In this document: piece after piece, positions 36,877 through 49,466 of the stretch
Position numbering within the stretch: position 1 is the first letter of the stretch
How the letters are laid out: every line of letters begins with the position of its first letter
Assembly (NCBI RefSeq): GCF_910592395.1
Contig: NC_088320.1
Location: 4,340,001-4,404,000, forward strand
Direction of reading: 5' to 3'
Source of the DNA: Lineus longissimus
Lineage: Eukaryota > Nemertea > Pilidiophora > Heteronemertea > Lineidae
Length of the DNA: 64,000 bases
Made by a program: the position numbers and the translations under genes
The notes under the pieces: generated by a model
The model's input: the letters and a program-made list of their open reading frames with translations, nothing else
Told to the model about the DNA's origin: nothing
Databases searched by the model: none

Positions 36877-39800
36877 TTACAGGTGTTCTTTAATGATATA
36901 ATCCCATGTGAGAACCACCCCCTGCTGAGGCCCAAGTTCTAGTTTCTTCGTTTCGACTTTGTCCTCCATCTTGTAGGAGACCCCGTTTTCTGTCGTCAAG
37001 ATAACGGTCGCTTCCGCCGGAATCACGGAGAGTGCTGCGGGATAGTCATCTTTGGAGGTGGCAATACCAAAGTTAATGGCAACAAGATACCTACAAAGAT
37101 GCAGATCATAAAATTATGAAGACTCATACGGTAAATAGTGCTCTGAACACAACAGCATCATCTGCTCTCGGTATGCGTATGCTTGAGCCTAACGTGTTTA
37201 ACGCGTTTTAGAGGCCCATTACAGCTTTACAACGTACATCAAAGCTATAGTGACCAGAATCAATTACGACACACAACGGCATGCAACTTTTTCCTCTTCT
37301 TCTTCCAAGTTGAGTGTATTATCTCCAACCAGTATCATAACACTACAGGCGCAGAAAGAACAGATTTGGCAACTTTCAATATAGGCTCGCTACACATGAT
37401 CACCGGGCAATCCAGTGGTACAGCCATTGAATCCTTGTCAGTCGATATGATAAGTGGTCTCCATCCTCACCTTGCAACCCCGTCCCACTCCTTGACGAAT
37501 GAAAACACATTGTCGTTGACTACTGCATAGTGCATGTTGTCACTCTGCTTGATAGCCGCCTGTTTCCTGAGGGCGAGGACACTCTTGTAAAAGGTCAAGG
37601 TCGAGTTGACAATCTCCTTCTCTAGCTGTTGACAGGAATAATATGACTCTGTAGATATTTCAATATTATTTTGGTGTCATGTACACAATAGAAACATTGT
37701 AAAATTGCATGCATATGTGACCACAGGGAGGGCCACATATTTGGTTTTTTGCTTTTCTGAACAACGAGTTGGAAACGGTCGGTTTTGATATGATGATGTA
37801 TTGGAGATTATATCCGAAAAGGTCACCTCAGAAATGTCACATTAACAACCAAACCTTTTCCGTTCTCATGCCGGTTTGATCACTTCGAAAAACTACACAC
37901 TACGCATTCCAAAGCTAGATCAGGATGAACGTACTTACCAAGACATTGATATCGGCAGCATCACTGTTGACCTGAAGCCAGGGGGTCACTGCGGCGTCGG
38001 TGAAACCAGCGTTGGTTGCATTACTCCATTGCATAGGGCTACGGTAGGCATCCATTGGGTCGCTCTGAAATGAGAAATCATACGTTAATTGCACCATCAA
38101 ATGGAGCTCATAAAGCGAATGGTGACTTGTATGGGATGTTTTCTACCGTTGAATGCAAACGCACAACACTCGTTACTTACAAGGCCTGTCGCTGCTGAAT
38201 CCACCATACCCAGTTCATCCCCGTAGTATACCAAGCCAGTCCCGGGCAACAGGAGGGAGAGCATGTTCAAGGCATTCAGGTAGTTGACTCCAAATCTGTT
38301 GGCAGGCCGGGACAGCGATGGTGAGGTCACCTGAATCGTGAAAATACATGCAGCATTGAAAATGTAATGACTTGTCTGCTAGAATTATGCAAACTATACA
38401 AGAGAATACACATTCAGAAAACAGAAAGGTACCGAGATCTTCAACAGTATTCAGACTCACCGGCCAATTGGTCCTCTGCGCACCAATCCCCGTGAGCCAG
38501 CCTTCGACCAACCCCTTGACGCACTTGCCATTGCAGGTGTTCTCCATCGCCTGCAGCCTGTGGTTCACCAGCTCAATAGCCTCGTCAGCCTCATAGTACT
38601 GCTTTGCTTCTTCCGGGGTCGTGCCCCATCCGTCGAGAAGAAGGAACCTGCACAATGAAGGAAATCTACAATACCAATACTCAATTCCAAGAGAATCGAC
38701 TCGAACTTCACTACAAATCCGCCATTGATGGCATCATTGGCGCAAAAAACTACTTCTTTCGATCTCACTTCTAAAATCGTTTACGTTAAAATCAGCTACA
38801 AACATTCTTTATCAAGTTACTGAGCTATGTCAATACCAGTGAACATATATAGAAAAGAACTGCTCAAATATCGATATGCACGATAATTTAGAGGAGATCA
38901 ATACTGCCCATCTGCGTGACCTCTTCACAATCGTCATGTGGAAACGACGCAGACTGATTCCCCAATATGGCGACGACGACGAATGGTATCGGAGGGACTA
39001 CGTCCCCACATCTCGTTTCCAGGTAGACTCGACTCCCTAAGGTTACAGATGTACATACTTGGCGCTGACATTGTTCTGCAGGCTGAAGTCGTCGAGGAAT
39101 CTGCGCCAACGCTTAATCATGCCATGGGTGTCCGCAAGATTCTGGGTGTAGTTGTGCATCAGAGAGTTGTAACCCTTGGAAAAAAATTGAATGATAATTT
39201 CCACGTTACTTTCCTATTAGCCTCATATTTACAAAATCGACGTTTCAACCTGCAGGTATTAGTTAAAACTTTGGGGTGGTCACTAAATTAATAAAGTTGT
39301 AGAGAGAGCAGATTGACACTTTATACCGCTTTTATCATGCAGGATTAGTATTCTTTCGCTTAAACTGGTTGTGGACTTCTTCCCTATGAAAGATCGATTT
39401 CGGATGCGTCTGCCGAGATTCTTATAGACACGCCAAGCAATCCCTTCCTGTCGGATGGTTTAGTGTCTGTTTCTATCACGAAAGGGAGGTATTTTGGACT
39501 CAACAAGCGTAATGACTGAAGGAACAGTCAAAGGCCGCTCCTCCACAGTAACAGGTTACGCAGCGTATTCCCATCAGGCCTTTTTATGCTATTTTCGTCA
39601 CGTTACCGCGTGGGCAAAGGCATGTTTGCAGAAGAATGCGCTACAAATACTGCAGCAGCGGAAAACATTGTGTAGTGTGGAAGAAGCATTTTCACAGCCC
39701 GTTGAAATTGAGTTATAAAAGCTCACATTGCCACTTGGGTTTGTTGTTTCATTTCGTAGATCGTAGTCCTCGAACAGGTAGGAAGCCCGGGGGATGTAGA

Positions 39801-42737
39801 ATCCGTCTACGCCCTTCTCCAACCAGAACGTCATGGCTTTCTGGAAACAAGGATTCAAATGCCATTTTGTAATTACATGTATTCACAATGATTTTCGTCT
39901 TCATCTATTTGAACCTTCACATTAATGGTACCGACCCTTTATGGGAATGATTATTATCCCGCTCTCATAGTAAGGATCACGATAAAGCACTAATTTGAGC
40001 TCAGCCAGTAAAGGAACAATGAAGTCACTCGGCTGCAAGTCGAAGCCGTAACTTCTCGATCAAAAGCTGCGCTGCCCTACATTTGTTACCATCTAAATCC
40101 TAACGATGAAGTGCATACCTCTATTTCTTTCTGGACCTGGGTATTCCTCAGGTTAAGGTCTGGCTGGAACTCGGTGCCTTGGTGGAAGTAACACTGTGTG
40201 CGATTGGCGTTAAATGTCCAGGCGCTTTTATCAAACATGCTAAGCTGTTGAAAAAAGACATTACTTCAAGAACTTGATATCAGAAAAAGGACATTCGAAA
40301 ATGGCTGAAACTAATGGATTTATTTCTTATACAATCATGTCCTATACTTATTTCAAAACCCCCGTGAAGTCCTCAACCGAAGCATACCCAGTAGGAAAAC
40401 CTTTTAGTGGAAGCGAGCTTTATCATAAGTGACTCTCTGATTCTTACTCAAAGGTAACAAGATTGTGTTGAAAAAGTATCGACCCTTACCCAGTTGTTTG
40501 GAGGTTGGGTGCCAGCGCTTCCACAATCCCTCCAGATGAAGAAGTTCCTGTAAGCGTTTGTTTTGTCCTTTGCACTCTCAATGAACCAGGCATGCTTGGT
40601 TCCAGTGTGGTTGGGGATGAAGGTCATCAGAAGGTGCAGACCTGAGATGCAATGCATAAAATATCTCAACATTGAATCATAACTTTAATTCACTATGTCT
40701 ATTTTCTAGGCTCAGAAAACCTAGGATATGGTTTAAACCTAGAGTACATGTTATGTACGCTAGTGTCAGATTTTAATCATCATGACATTGTGAATACTGC
40801 CAACGCTACTCGCATTATTTGCCAGAATCAGGATAGGAACGAGGTCGACGCCAAGTTCTCTTAAGTACAAGGTCCGAATGGAAAGAAGGTATCGGACAAG
40901 GTGCAGTGCTGGTGCTGTCAGTAGACTGAATCTGATTGGCCATAGCGATCAGTAATATGGGATTTGATCACGTGATGTGACGTCACAGCGGAATCCTCCT
41001 TGGGTATCGGATATGGCTCTGAACTGTTTAATTACGCAAGATCATGATTTCTGCTTTTCTTACCTTTCTCGTGGGTCTTGTTTATCAAACTTTCCACAGC
41101 CATCAAATTTCCATAGACTGGATCAATGTTAACAAAGCTTGTGACGTCATATCCACTTTCCGATGGTTCCCCTCCGTTTTGTAAAATAGTATCAAGGAGA
41201 AATGTATCAACCCCGATATCGGTGAGATGGCCGAGCCTGTTCTCGATGCCTGAAGTTAGAATGTGAATAGAATGTCACCTTGCCCTAAACCTCGGCCCTG
41301 TGTCCATTGCTCTCAGGGTTCTGCCGGACACTCGTCAACGGTTGTATCTCGAATGCGCATTATGCAGATTTTGACAAAGTCTCCTGGCCTTTTCAGTCGC
41401 CAATAATTTAGCCGACGTATTGTTGCTAGTCAATTGAATGATTTTGCGTTATCATTAACTTGGCGTTGAGTCCATGGGCTTTATTGAAGGAGATACCACC
41501 AAGTTAAGTTAACACTTAGTTAGTGAAATGAGTTGCCTCAATCTCTTCCTCAGGGTACAGCTCTGTCTTGTATGTTCTGTCAGCAAGAAGCGTTGCAGTT
41601 TAAATGCCTCTCCAAATGTTTATGCACTGAGTGCACTTTAAGACGATTACGTCATCAGGGGTCAATCAGTACTTGAACCGCCGGGAGTGAACGTTAAACT
41701 ACTAGCGTCCATCCTAGGAACAATTACAAGAATAGCGAGCGCGCCCCACTGTGCGGGGATTTGATTTTTAATACCTTTGATGTCACCTCTGCCATTTTTG
41801 TCTGAATCTTGAAAACTCTTGGGATAAATCCAATACACTGTCGTTTCCTCCCACCAAGCAGTCTTCTTGGCTACCTTGCATCTAAAAGACACTCAAAATA
41901 CTAAGAAATTGTGTCGTTGATGCCTTTGAACTCTTTCCATCTAACGAAATTAAGTTTGCCTGATTCGAATGATGAATCATGCGCTAAGGCACTGGCTGTA
42001 GATAAAGTCGGGATCGAAATCGAAATAGCGTGATAATTCAGTTAGATTTCAGATTTTCCATTTTACATGTATTTGGATTTCGATGATGGAAACTGGGTAG
42101 CCACAGCCGACAGCTTGGTAATAATACCTTTGCGTACCAGTACGATGTAAACACGCCTTACCTCGGGAAGACTACAATGAGGGCAATGCTGGTGCAGACC
42201 AGTACCACCCAGCACAGGAAAAAGAACCAGATGAAGATATTTCTCATATTTTTCCAGACTCTGGTCCCAGAATGTTGCAAAAGCTCCTCTTTCCCCATGC
42301 CTGCATATGGCTTCACCTTAAATGGACAAGTAGGGCATGAGATATGTTGGTCTTCTAGCAGGACCGTGACTTCTCCTATTACGATAGAACTCAACCAGCA
42401 AGTCAGATGAACATCTCGTTCGTGGGGTGAAAAAGTTTGAAATGTCCTTGGACAGAATGTCCGGGCAACAAAAAATCCTGTTATGCACTTTAATCTCTGA
42501 GGTATTCAGTCATGGTCTTTATAGAAACATATAACATAATCCATCAGAACACAGGAATAGCGGGGTAACATTTTCGACTACTACAAAGCCTACACGACAT
42601 TGGCTCAATCCTACCTTTATCTCTTCAGCTTTCTGGGGGTCAGGGTCCTCTATTGCAATGACGTCCTCCACATTCTTTTTTGGTTTCCCACCATCTTGGC
42701 CAAGCTCGACCTCCAAAGAGTATTTCTCGCTCTGCAT
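36877..42737 (-). CDS. SLC3: SLC3 family heavy chain of heteromeric amino acid transporter (rBAT/4F2hc-like)
   Basis: Complete 13-exon gene: 42737-42615, 42316-42162, 41881-41775, 41249-41064, 40641-40490, 40244-40119, 39840-39727, 39174-39059, 38647-38461, 38330-38181, 38064-37939, 37625-37471, 37090-36877. All phases fit and the sum is 1911 nt, 636 residues, normal for the family. A cytoplasmic N-terminus with PYAGMGKEEL is followed by one helix (residues about 69-91) and PRC, whose Cys94 matches the cysteine that bridges to the light chain. The outer GH13-like part has WIYPKSFQDSDKNGRGD, FIPNHTGTKHAWF, GVDGFYIPRAS and LLPGTGLVYYGDELGM. The GH13 acidic catalytic residues are replaced (FIPNH preceded by Thr, GFYIPR without Asp), so it is a chaperone subunit, not an enzyme. 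Whether it is nearer rBAT or 4F2hc needs a tree. Confidence 0.95.
38930..39050. repeat. Dispersed repeat fragment (SLC3 intron), copy 1
   Basis: CGACGAATGGTATC...ACATCTCGTTTCCAGGTAGAC is about 70% like CGACGGATGGCATA...AAATCTCGTCCCAAGGTAGAC at 47130-47185. Origin unknown. Confidence 0.45.
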
Positions 42738-43254
42738 CTCAACTCTTTCTACTTCGTTGTCCTGACTTGGTTCCGGCGAAATCTTTGTGCTGTGTCATAA
42801 GGAAAATGCCAGCGGTTTTATTACTAATTTTCAGTTGAATTTCACAGAAGAGCTTTCAAAATCCTTACTTGGTTTAGTTTTCGTTTATTTACATGGTACG
42901 GGTGGTGTGTTCCGAATAATTTATAGAGTAAAACGCTATGATGGGTTACACAATAGAGTAAGACGGTGGGTTGATGACAATTTCCCGAAATAAAGCTGAG
43001 TCAGCAAAATGCGACTTTACCGCAGTAGAGAACCACTCAAACCATCGGATCCATACAAACATGTCGGTTGTTGGTGACATCAAGAAAATTGGGAATTAAA
43101 CCAAATTTTACAAAATATATTGTAGGACAAGCCCAAAAACCAATTGCGAAGCTATCCGGAATCAAATGCCCAGAAAAAGGTTACGCTTTATACATGTACA
43201 TAAAGACGCATGGAAAAAGCAAGCTTATTTTGTGGTACGTAAGCCCATCAGTGA

Positions 43255-43465
43255 AATTTATGAGATCGTCATGACCTATTTCACCGTACACACTTTTGAA
43301 AAACAGATATGCACCCCTAAAATGCCTTTCAGCGATATGAAAAAGCCTTAGAGGTTTTTGGGGTTTTCACTTTACCGAAAAACCTCTGAGGAGTGTATAT
43401 TTGTGTTAGCCGAAAAACCCCTAAAAGGGGTTTTCAAAACCTAAAAAACCTTTATTCTGAGTGTG
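43255..43465. repeat. Fold-back repeat, best preserved copy
   Basis: Contains CCTTAGAGGTTTTTGGGG facing ACCGAAAAACCTCTGAGG, then GTGTATATTTGTGTTAGCCG, CCCCTAAAAGGGG and CCTAAAAAACCTTTATTC. Related copies at 19440, 22230, 24690 and 51415. Non-coding. Confidence 0.65.
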
Positions 43466-44094
43466 TCGAGGGTATGGGTAGAGGGGATAAAGCAAACAAA
43501 AAGCATGATTTAGTGGTCCATAACCCTGACAACAGGATGGGGTCCATATAGCAGAGCCTTCAATCAGACACGGAAGGGGTTTGAATACATCGCGAGGATC
43601 GAAATGGCGAAATATTTGGCGGGACTTGTTCCAGCAAGCTTAAAGGGAAAGAACAGTCAGTTTGCTACCTGAACATTTTGCTCGATTATAATATTCTATT
43701 CCGTCAGAGGATGAAGTGGCAATGCTGTATTGCTTTGAAAGTATTATAGCAATTCAACTCCTGCGGTAGGCTGGGCAGCGGCAATTACCTAAAGATATTG
43801 ACGGGGACACATCAACTTGGTGTTAATCACGTATTGCAAAGAAGCGGAGTTGGCCCTTCTGTCATGCATCATATAAACACCAAAGTTTTTGTATCCTATC
43901 AAACACCCTACATTTAAAGGGACTGTGAGACCATGAGAGTCTCAATTAAATGTAATTGGGCCTGGTTGCTGAAAACAATTTGTTATTGTTATAGACACTG
44001 ACGTTAATTTAACTTGGAGTTATCTCCTTCAGTTATCTTCAGTTATAAGTCCATTAGACTTAAAGCCAAGTTAGGCTTAACGCTAGGTTCGGTT

Positions 44095-44283
44095 AACGCC
44101 GGTGTAACATCTGTGGTTGTTCCCCATGTTTCAGTGTTTCCAAACAATAGGCAGCTAGAGAGACCATGACTTTTCAATAGGGGGGATACACAGAAAAACT
44201 CGTCAATCTATTTTTGAGCGTTCCCAAACAATGAGGGGAAACACTCAAAAACAGAAACACTCAAAAACATTACACCGGCGTTA
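44095..44283. mobile_element. MITE-like element, GCCGGTGTAAC ends, copy 2
   Basis: About 189 bp with ends AACGCCGGTGTAA and TTACACCGGCGTT. The interior is shared with 25727-25932 (CAGCTAGAGAGACC, TTCCCAAACAATGAGGGG). Both ends are well preserved. Confidence 0.75.
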
Positions 44284-45072
44284 GTGACAAGACTTGTTTC
44301 GTACACGCCAGCCCTGATTACATTGCCCGCTTACTAGCATACACTTATTAAAGCAAAATTTAATCTTTCCACTCCTCCAAACACTATAAATTGGACAAGC
44401 TTGTCATTCTCGGATTTTTTTCGACCTCTTTGTATTCGTTCGGCGAGTTCTCGCTGTTTTTAAAATGATGATAGGTAACCCTTCAGAGCATGCCAAGGCA
44501 TAAAAGTGATATAGAACGTTCTTGTAGAGATGGCACTCGATACTGCCTGAAAATAATGCGCGAAATCAGCGCACAAGTGTGTCAGATTATCGGCAAATAT
44601 CGTGAGATCGCGGTTGAAACAGAAAACTATAAACTCACCTCAATTCTGGTGTGCAAAGACTCCGGTAATCTGAGGTACTGGAAAGCAACACAGCAAAAGA
44701 ATACGAGTTGTCATAAACTTAATATCCATCGACTCGCCCACCGTTTGTCAACGAGAGGTCTCCAATGCTTGTAGCACATATCAAAGGCGTGATCATGCCC
44801 TGTTCTGTAATTCGGGTGAATGGTTCAAATAGTTGTTTGCACCACCACAAAGACTTTAAAATATTTTTAGACGGGTTCACCCGGCCTCACGTAACAATCT
44901 CTGAGTGTTTTGTCTGCGCCTTGCTCGTTGAAAGACTATTGAGCGTTTCAGATATCGTCACGGCGTTTATGTTAAAGCTTACACTATGATAACACGGCTA
45001 TTTTCCTTTTGTTTTTCTTAAGAAAAACTTTGTAGCCGCACGCTTTCGATGAAACGATTTTTTTTTCCAAAA

Positions 45073-45238
45073 TGCCAGGCCCAGTTGCTGAATCAGCGTT
45101 AGAGACAAACGTCAGCGGAACCTCAACTAAACGTTACCTCCTTTAATAACTTTGAGTAACCATAATTGCGTTATGACTGAACGCCAACATTACCGCTAAC
45201 GCCGATGGAAGGTTCGCTAACTTTGAAAGCCAGGCTCG
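45073..45238. mobile_element. Small element with inverted ends (AGCCxGGC type)
   Basis: Starts CCAGGCCCAGTTGCTGAA and ends GTTCGCTAACTTTGAAAGCC followed by AGGCT. The reverse complement of the end (AGCCTGGCTTTC) resembles the start, and AGCGTTAG / GTTAGCG-like motifs lie inside. A related GGGCCTGGTTGCTGAAA occurs at about 43960. Confidence 0.4.
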
Positions 45239-45592
45239 AGGTCAATCGCAAGTTTGCTACGCACTTCGTATTCTGCATTTACAATTTTAATGGAGAATAC
45301 TTTTGCCGAATGCGCATTGTGGAACGCGAATGTGCAGGAATCAACAGTGTGCATGAGGCACCTCGCAAGATATTTTCGAAATGAGTTTAGACAAACTGAT
45401 TTACCTACATACATGTAGTACAATAAAGTTGTTATCAACCGGTCGATAGGTAAATATTTATTTGCATATCCATGTACAAAATAACCTGTTTGGTCCTTCG
45501 AGATAATAGGTGACACACAAAACCCATGCATATGGACATGTAAACCATACATGATGTCATATATCATGCACACACGATGTTTAATACATAAG

Positions 45593-45893
45593 CTATAAAA
45601 GGGACAATTTGGGCGTGGTATTTACTTGGCCAGGAGGATAATACCAATGCTTGCCACCATGCGCCGCCACTGGTAGTATCACACGGATCTCAAGAATTAT
45701 GATTTTCGCCAGTTTTGTGCGCGAGGCAGTTTTTGATATAGCTTGTGAATTTTATGCAGGCATATGGGTAGACCCTGTTCTTATGCAGTGTTTATTGCAG
45801 TTCAATGGTTTTTCATTATACTGTTTGGAGAAGTCGCGGTCCTGCTGGAAGCCATTTAAAAAATGTTGGTCATTGTCTTGATGACATCGGTGG
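45593..45893 (+). repeat. SINE-like dispersed repeat, copy 2
   Basis: Same block order as 15415-15745, ending in TTTGGAGAAGTCGCGGTCCT and GACATCGGTGG. A 76-codon frame over it is only repeat sequence. Confidence 0.65.
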
Positions 45894-47279
45894 CCACCGC
45901 AATTGGTCCTAGTGATGACTATATCATGACATTGGCTTATTTATTCCGAACTTTGATCAGATAGTGACGGTTCTTGTCAATGGTGCACAAGATCTTGTTC
46001 AAGACAGGTCTTTTGTTTGGCCTGCCCTTGACTTTCAGGTATCATCACTATTGGCCGTGATTGTCATAATGCGCCTCCGCACGGGGGCGCGTTAGTCGCT
46101 ATGCATGAAGTTGTTATTGTTGTTGATCTTTGACCGATCGTTATAAAGGCCATGAATAACGTCACTTCGTACATGTGATATGGTACCTGTGATATATATC
46201 ACTAGTGTATATATACGCATAACCAATGTCCCTATAATTCCTTAAGGTCGGAGTTCGGCCAAAAGCGTGAGTAGGGAGTAGTGTACATTATGTGCATTGT
46301 ACTGATTTTGTGATGTGGTCCTATGAACAACAACGAGCAGTAATATGTAACCCAACACCCGTCTACTAATCTAAGTGGCCTGGTGACCTACATAAACGTG
46401 TACACTGTAAATGCGGCTACCAATCCACCAGGAAGTCATTTTTGATAGAATTCACCATTAAAACAAATTCATTTACAACTCTGAAGGTGAGCCAAGGTCA
46501 ATATTTTCTGAATGCTTCAGTCTGTGCCACTTTCGAATTGTCTAGGATGAGCAAGGAAGACTCCCGATAGGCCTACATCCTGTCATGTGAATCTGTGTCG
46601 TAATATGGTCAATACATGCATCGGAGTATACGGAATCAATCAAGCCTGTCACAGCTTTGCTTCTGATTCTTATGCCAGGGGAGGGCCTTCTTGGAAATTA
46701 CACGAAGGCGATATACGTGTAGTTGGATTTGACCATAACAAGCAACATTACGCACAAGCTCGCACCCAGTTGGGAGGTAAATGAAATGTATCTCTGGTTG
46801 GTATAACAGAATTATGCCATCGGCCTGTAAACGAGATTCTTTCTTAAACGGCCTGGCGCCCAAGAAATGCGGGTCCATAACTTAGTGTTGTGCACTTCAT
46901 TTAGCTGCTATCTGAATGTGAGCTTGTCGCTCGGTAACGTTCCTGCGTATTGCCCCAGGTTGCATCACGATATTACTGTCAATTCCGTTAGGAACCGTAA
47001 GGTGGCAGCAGTTGCCTTCTATCATCGTGTCCATACGTTGTGCCCCAGGTGTTGATGTGCCCCGTGTGTTTTTTGCTGATCGTCGGGCTTTTGTGCCCAC
47101 GAACATCATGAACCAGCATCATCTACCAACCGACGGATGGCATAGCAGAACTCCGTCTCCAAATCTCGTCCCAAGGTAGACCCTTATGTTTCATTGCTGT
47201 GGGTAAAGCGGCGGATTTTTACAAATCAATCGTACATATGATAGAGCGCGAAATCCTTCGTTATATTTCAGGAGACATC

Positions 47280-49466
47280 ATGGCCGACCCTCAAGCGAAC
47301 ACAGGTCTTGAAGAAGTACTGAATATGTTGGCAAAATGCTGCAAGTGCGGCCAGAATCCCAAACACATCATGGGAAAGCTTCTGCCGTGCGGTCACGTGA
47401 TGTGTATTTCCTGCCTCCAGCAACTGGAGACTTCGCTCAGGAGTCACGAGGTAGACGACGGAGCAATGAAAGCGCCAGTCTCAGATGAAAACATTCGGGA
47501 GTGCCAGGAGAAACCTAAGAATAAGCCGATCATCTTGTCCTGTCCGTGCTGTCTGAAGAGCTTCCACGCCCAAAATACGGGGCTGTCGAACTTGCAGAGT
47601 CTAAACCTAGACTTTGGAATCATAAATCATCTGGTTCGCACCAATACCATTTGTAAGAAGGACTGCCAAAATCTTCCAGGGGAGTCTGCACAGCATTTTT
47701 GTTACGAATGCAACGCTTGGATGTGCGGCGATTGCTCCCCGAGGCATTGCTCCGCGGATAGGTCACTCCATCACGTGGTCACCACGGATGAATACAACAA
47801 GACATTTTCTGAATCCTTTGAACGCTGTCCAACGCATAGCGAACGTGCAACTATGTTTTGCACGGAGAGAACCTGTCAGATTCCCGTATGTTTAATGTGT
47901 CTGTCAATTTCCCACGCAGGGCACAAAGCTGTGTCATTCGAGGATGCTTCCGCCCTGATCAGGGAGCGTCTGTCGTCATTACGGAAGGCCAACAAACGTC
48001 GTCAAGAATCCCTCCGTGACAACAGGCAGAAGCTGACAATGAAACTGTCAGATGAATGCCGCAAATTCTCCGAGACCAAGGAGCAAATCGAGTTGAGGAT
48101 GGAGGAGCTGCGACACAAATTGGAGTCGATGCGGTCACAGGTGACGGAGAAAGGCGAGCAGTCAATGGAGACAGTGAACGGGGATTCCATTGTGGCGAAC
48201 CTGGTCGATAAGCTCCTAAAGAGCGCCATGCAGCAGGATACGAGTACCAATGTCCTCCTCGGTGTTAGCAGGATGATCAAGAGCAACCGACAGTGGTTCC
48301 CGATGATCAACTACGGCCCGAATGGTCCCGAGTTCTACGATTCATCTACTCTTACTGTAGCGGGTATTGTGGATCCGATCAATGACATTATGTCTACGAT
48401 ATCTTCCGACCCCTGCTACAAAGCTCTGTTGGAGCCGCCTAGAATACTCCGAAGTCCCTCAGCGTCGATGCTGCGATCACTGCACGCGTCTGATGAGGTG
48501 AAGAAGTACACCTTGGCCAATCATTTTGTTCCGGATGAGATCGCGAGCTATTTGTCCAAACCTGGCGAGGAACTGTCACAGCTGAGCGTCAAGCACACTA
48601 CGACCCTGGCCAACAATGACCTTGGACTTTTGGTCGGGTTCTATAGCAGTGCCTTTGGATGGGAAAATGGAATTCTTGTCCTGTCTTGCAGGAATGCCAA
48701 CAAGACATTTAAATGCAAGCGGGCGTTCAGTGTCCGCTACCAGAAACACACCTATATCAAGATCGCGGGGTTTGGATCCAGTCACCTGATGCTAGCAGAC
48801 GACACCAACAGGTGCGTGGTAACGTACACTCTAAACGGAAAGGAGGTCAGCACGTTCAGCTTTTCACCAAACGAAGTTCCCCGCCATATTGAAATTATGG
48901 ACAACAAGCTGATTGTGACCTTCCGCCACGAAATCAAGACATTTATGATCAATATATGTGGAGATATGGACGGGCAGCACCGCGTTGTTTTCGTCCTGTA
49001 CAATAACTTGCGTGGCTTTGAGAAGGAGAATGTCATGTTAGAGGATGCGCATGTCAGCGAGGACGGGCAGCTGTTCGTCCGTGGCTTCATCTACCCCGAG
49101 AACACCAACAGAGTACGGGAGGATCCAGTCTTCCTTAACTACAGGCTGTACATCATAGATGAGAACCACAGGTCTGCTTCCTCACGTAAGGTCCAGTACA
49201 ACTCCTGCGCTGACATGTACGGTGTTGGCAGCATTGCGCTGTCTCCAAACGGACGGTACATGTTCACCGCGGATTACAACCAAAACGCCGTCCTGGAGAT
49301 CCCGATCAAGCGAGTTGCAAAGCGCACCACCATAGATGTTGGACGCAGCAGCTGTCTTCTCTCTAACTTGGACGGGATTGAGAAACTAAAGACTGTGGCC
49401 GTGGATAGAAATGGAGATCTTGTGATTGTCCAAGCAAAGGATGTCAAACTTTTCAGGAAAGTCTAA
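47280..49466 (+). CDS. TRIM-type RING / two B-box / coiled-coil protein with beta-propeller-like C-terminus
   Basis: A single coding exon of 728 residues. The start at 47280 follows an acceptor (TTATATTTCAG) and has a strong context (ACATCATGG). The frame is open upstream to ATG 47199, but that would be intron. RING at residues 20-91: CCKC, CGHVMCISC, then a 42-residue loop and CPCC. B-box 1 at about 125-166 (CKKDC...CYEC...CGDC...HH), B-box 2 at 183-219 (CPTHSERATMFC, CLMC, HAGH). A basic, Arg/Glu/Lys-rich coiled coil at about 225-320. The C-terminal 300 residues have beta-rich repeats such as SPNGRYMFTADYNQNAVLEI and AVDRNGDLVIVQA, resembling NHL propellers. By family it should be an E3 ubiquitin ligase acting in the cytoplasm. 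The substrate is unknown, and such genes are often expanded in invertebrates. Confidence 0.88.
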   Translation: MADPQANTGLEEVLNMLAKCCKCGQNPKHIMGKLLPCGHVMCISCLQQLETSLRSHEVDDGAMKAPVSDENIRECQEKPKNKPIILSCPCCLKSFHAQNTGLSNLQSLNLDFGIINHLVRTNTICKKDCQNLPGESAQHFCYECNAWMCGDCSPRHCSADRSLHHVVTTDEYNKTFSESFERCPTHSERATMFCTERTCQIPVCLMCLSISHAGHKAVSFEDASALIRERLSSLRKANKRRQESLRDNRQKLTMKLSDECRKFSETKEQIELRMEELRHKLESMRSQVTEKGEQSMETVNGDSIVANLVDKLLKSAMQQDTSTNVLLGVSRMIKSNRQWFPMINYGPNGPEFYDSSTLTVAGIVDPINDIMSTISSDPCYKALLEPPRILRSPSASMLRSLHASDEVKKYTLANHFVPDEIASYLSKPGEELSQLSVKHTTTLANNDLGLLVGFYSSAFGWENGILVLSCRNANKTFKCKRAFSVRYQKHTYIKIAGFGSSHLMLADDTNRCVVTYTLNGKEVSTFSFSPNEVPRHIEIMDNKLIVTFRHEIKTFMINICGDMDGQHRVVFVLYNNLRGFEKENVMLEDAHVSEDGQLFVRGFIYPENTNRVREDPVFLNYRLYIIDENHRSASSRKVQYNSCADMYGVGSIALSPNGRYMFTADYNQNAVLEIPIKRVAKRTTIDVGRSSCLLSNLDGIEKLKTVAVDRNGDLVIVQAKDVKLFRKV

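Larger units (their letters stand above)
42738..47279. other. Divergent spacer between SLC3 and TRIM genes
   Basis: 4.5 kb rich in repeats: fold-back (43255-43465), MITE (44095-44283), an inverted-repeat element (45073-45238) and a SINE-like copy (45593-45893). The acceptor TTATATTTCAG just before the TRIM start implies an upstream 5' UTR exon. A donor-like CCAAG|GTAGAC near 47174 is a candidate for it. Confidence 0.6.

Noticed and set aside
44490-44774. 94-codon plus-strand frame (MPRHKSDIERSCRDGTRY...)
   Set aside because: No signal, domain or splice context, in a repeat-rich spacer.
46897-47109. 70-codon minus-strand frame upstream of the TRIM gene
   Set aside because: Continues from a dispersed repeat fragment; no independent evidence of a gene.
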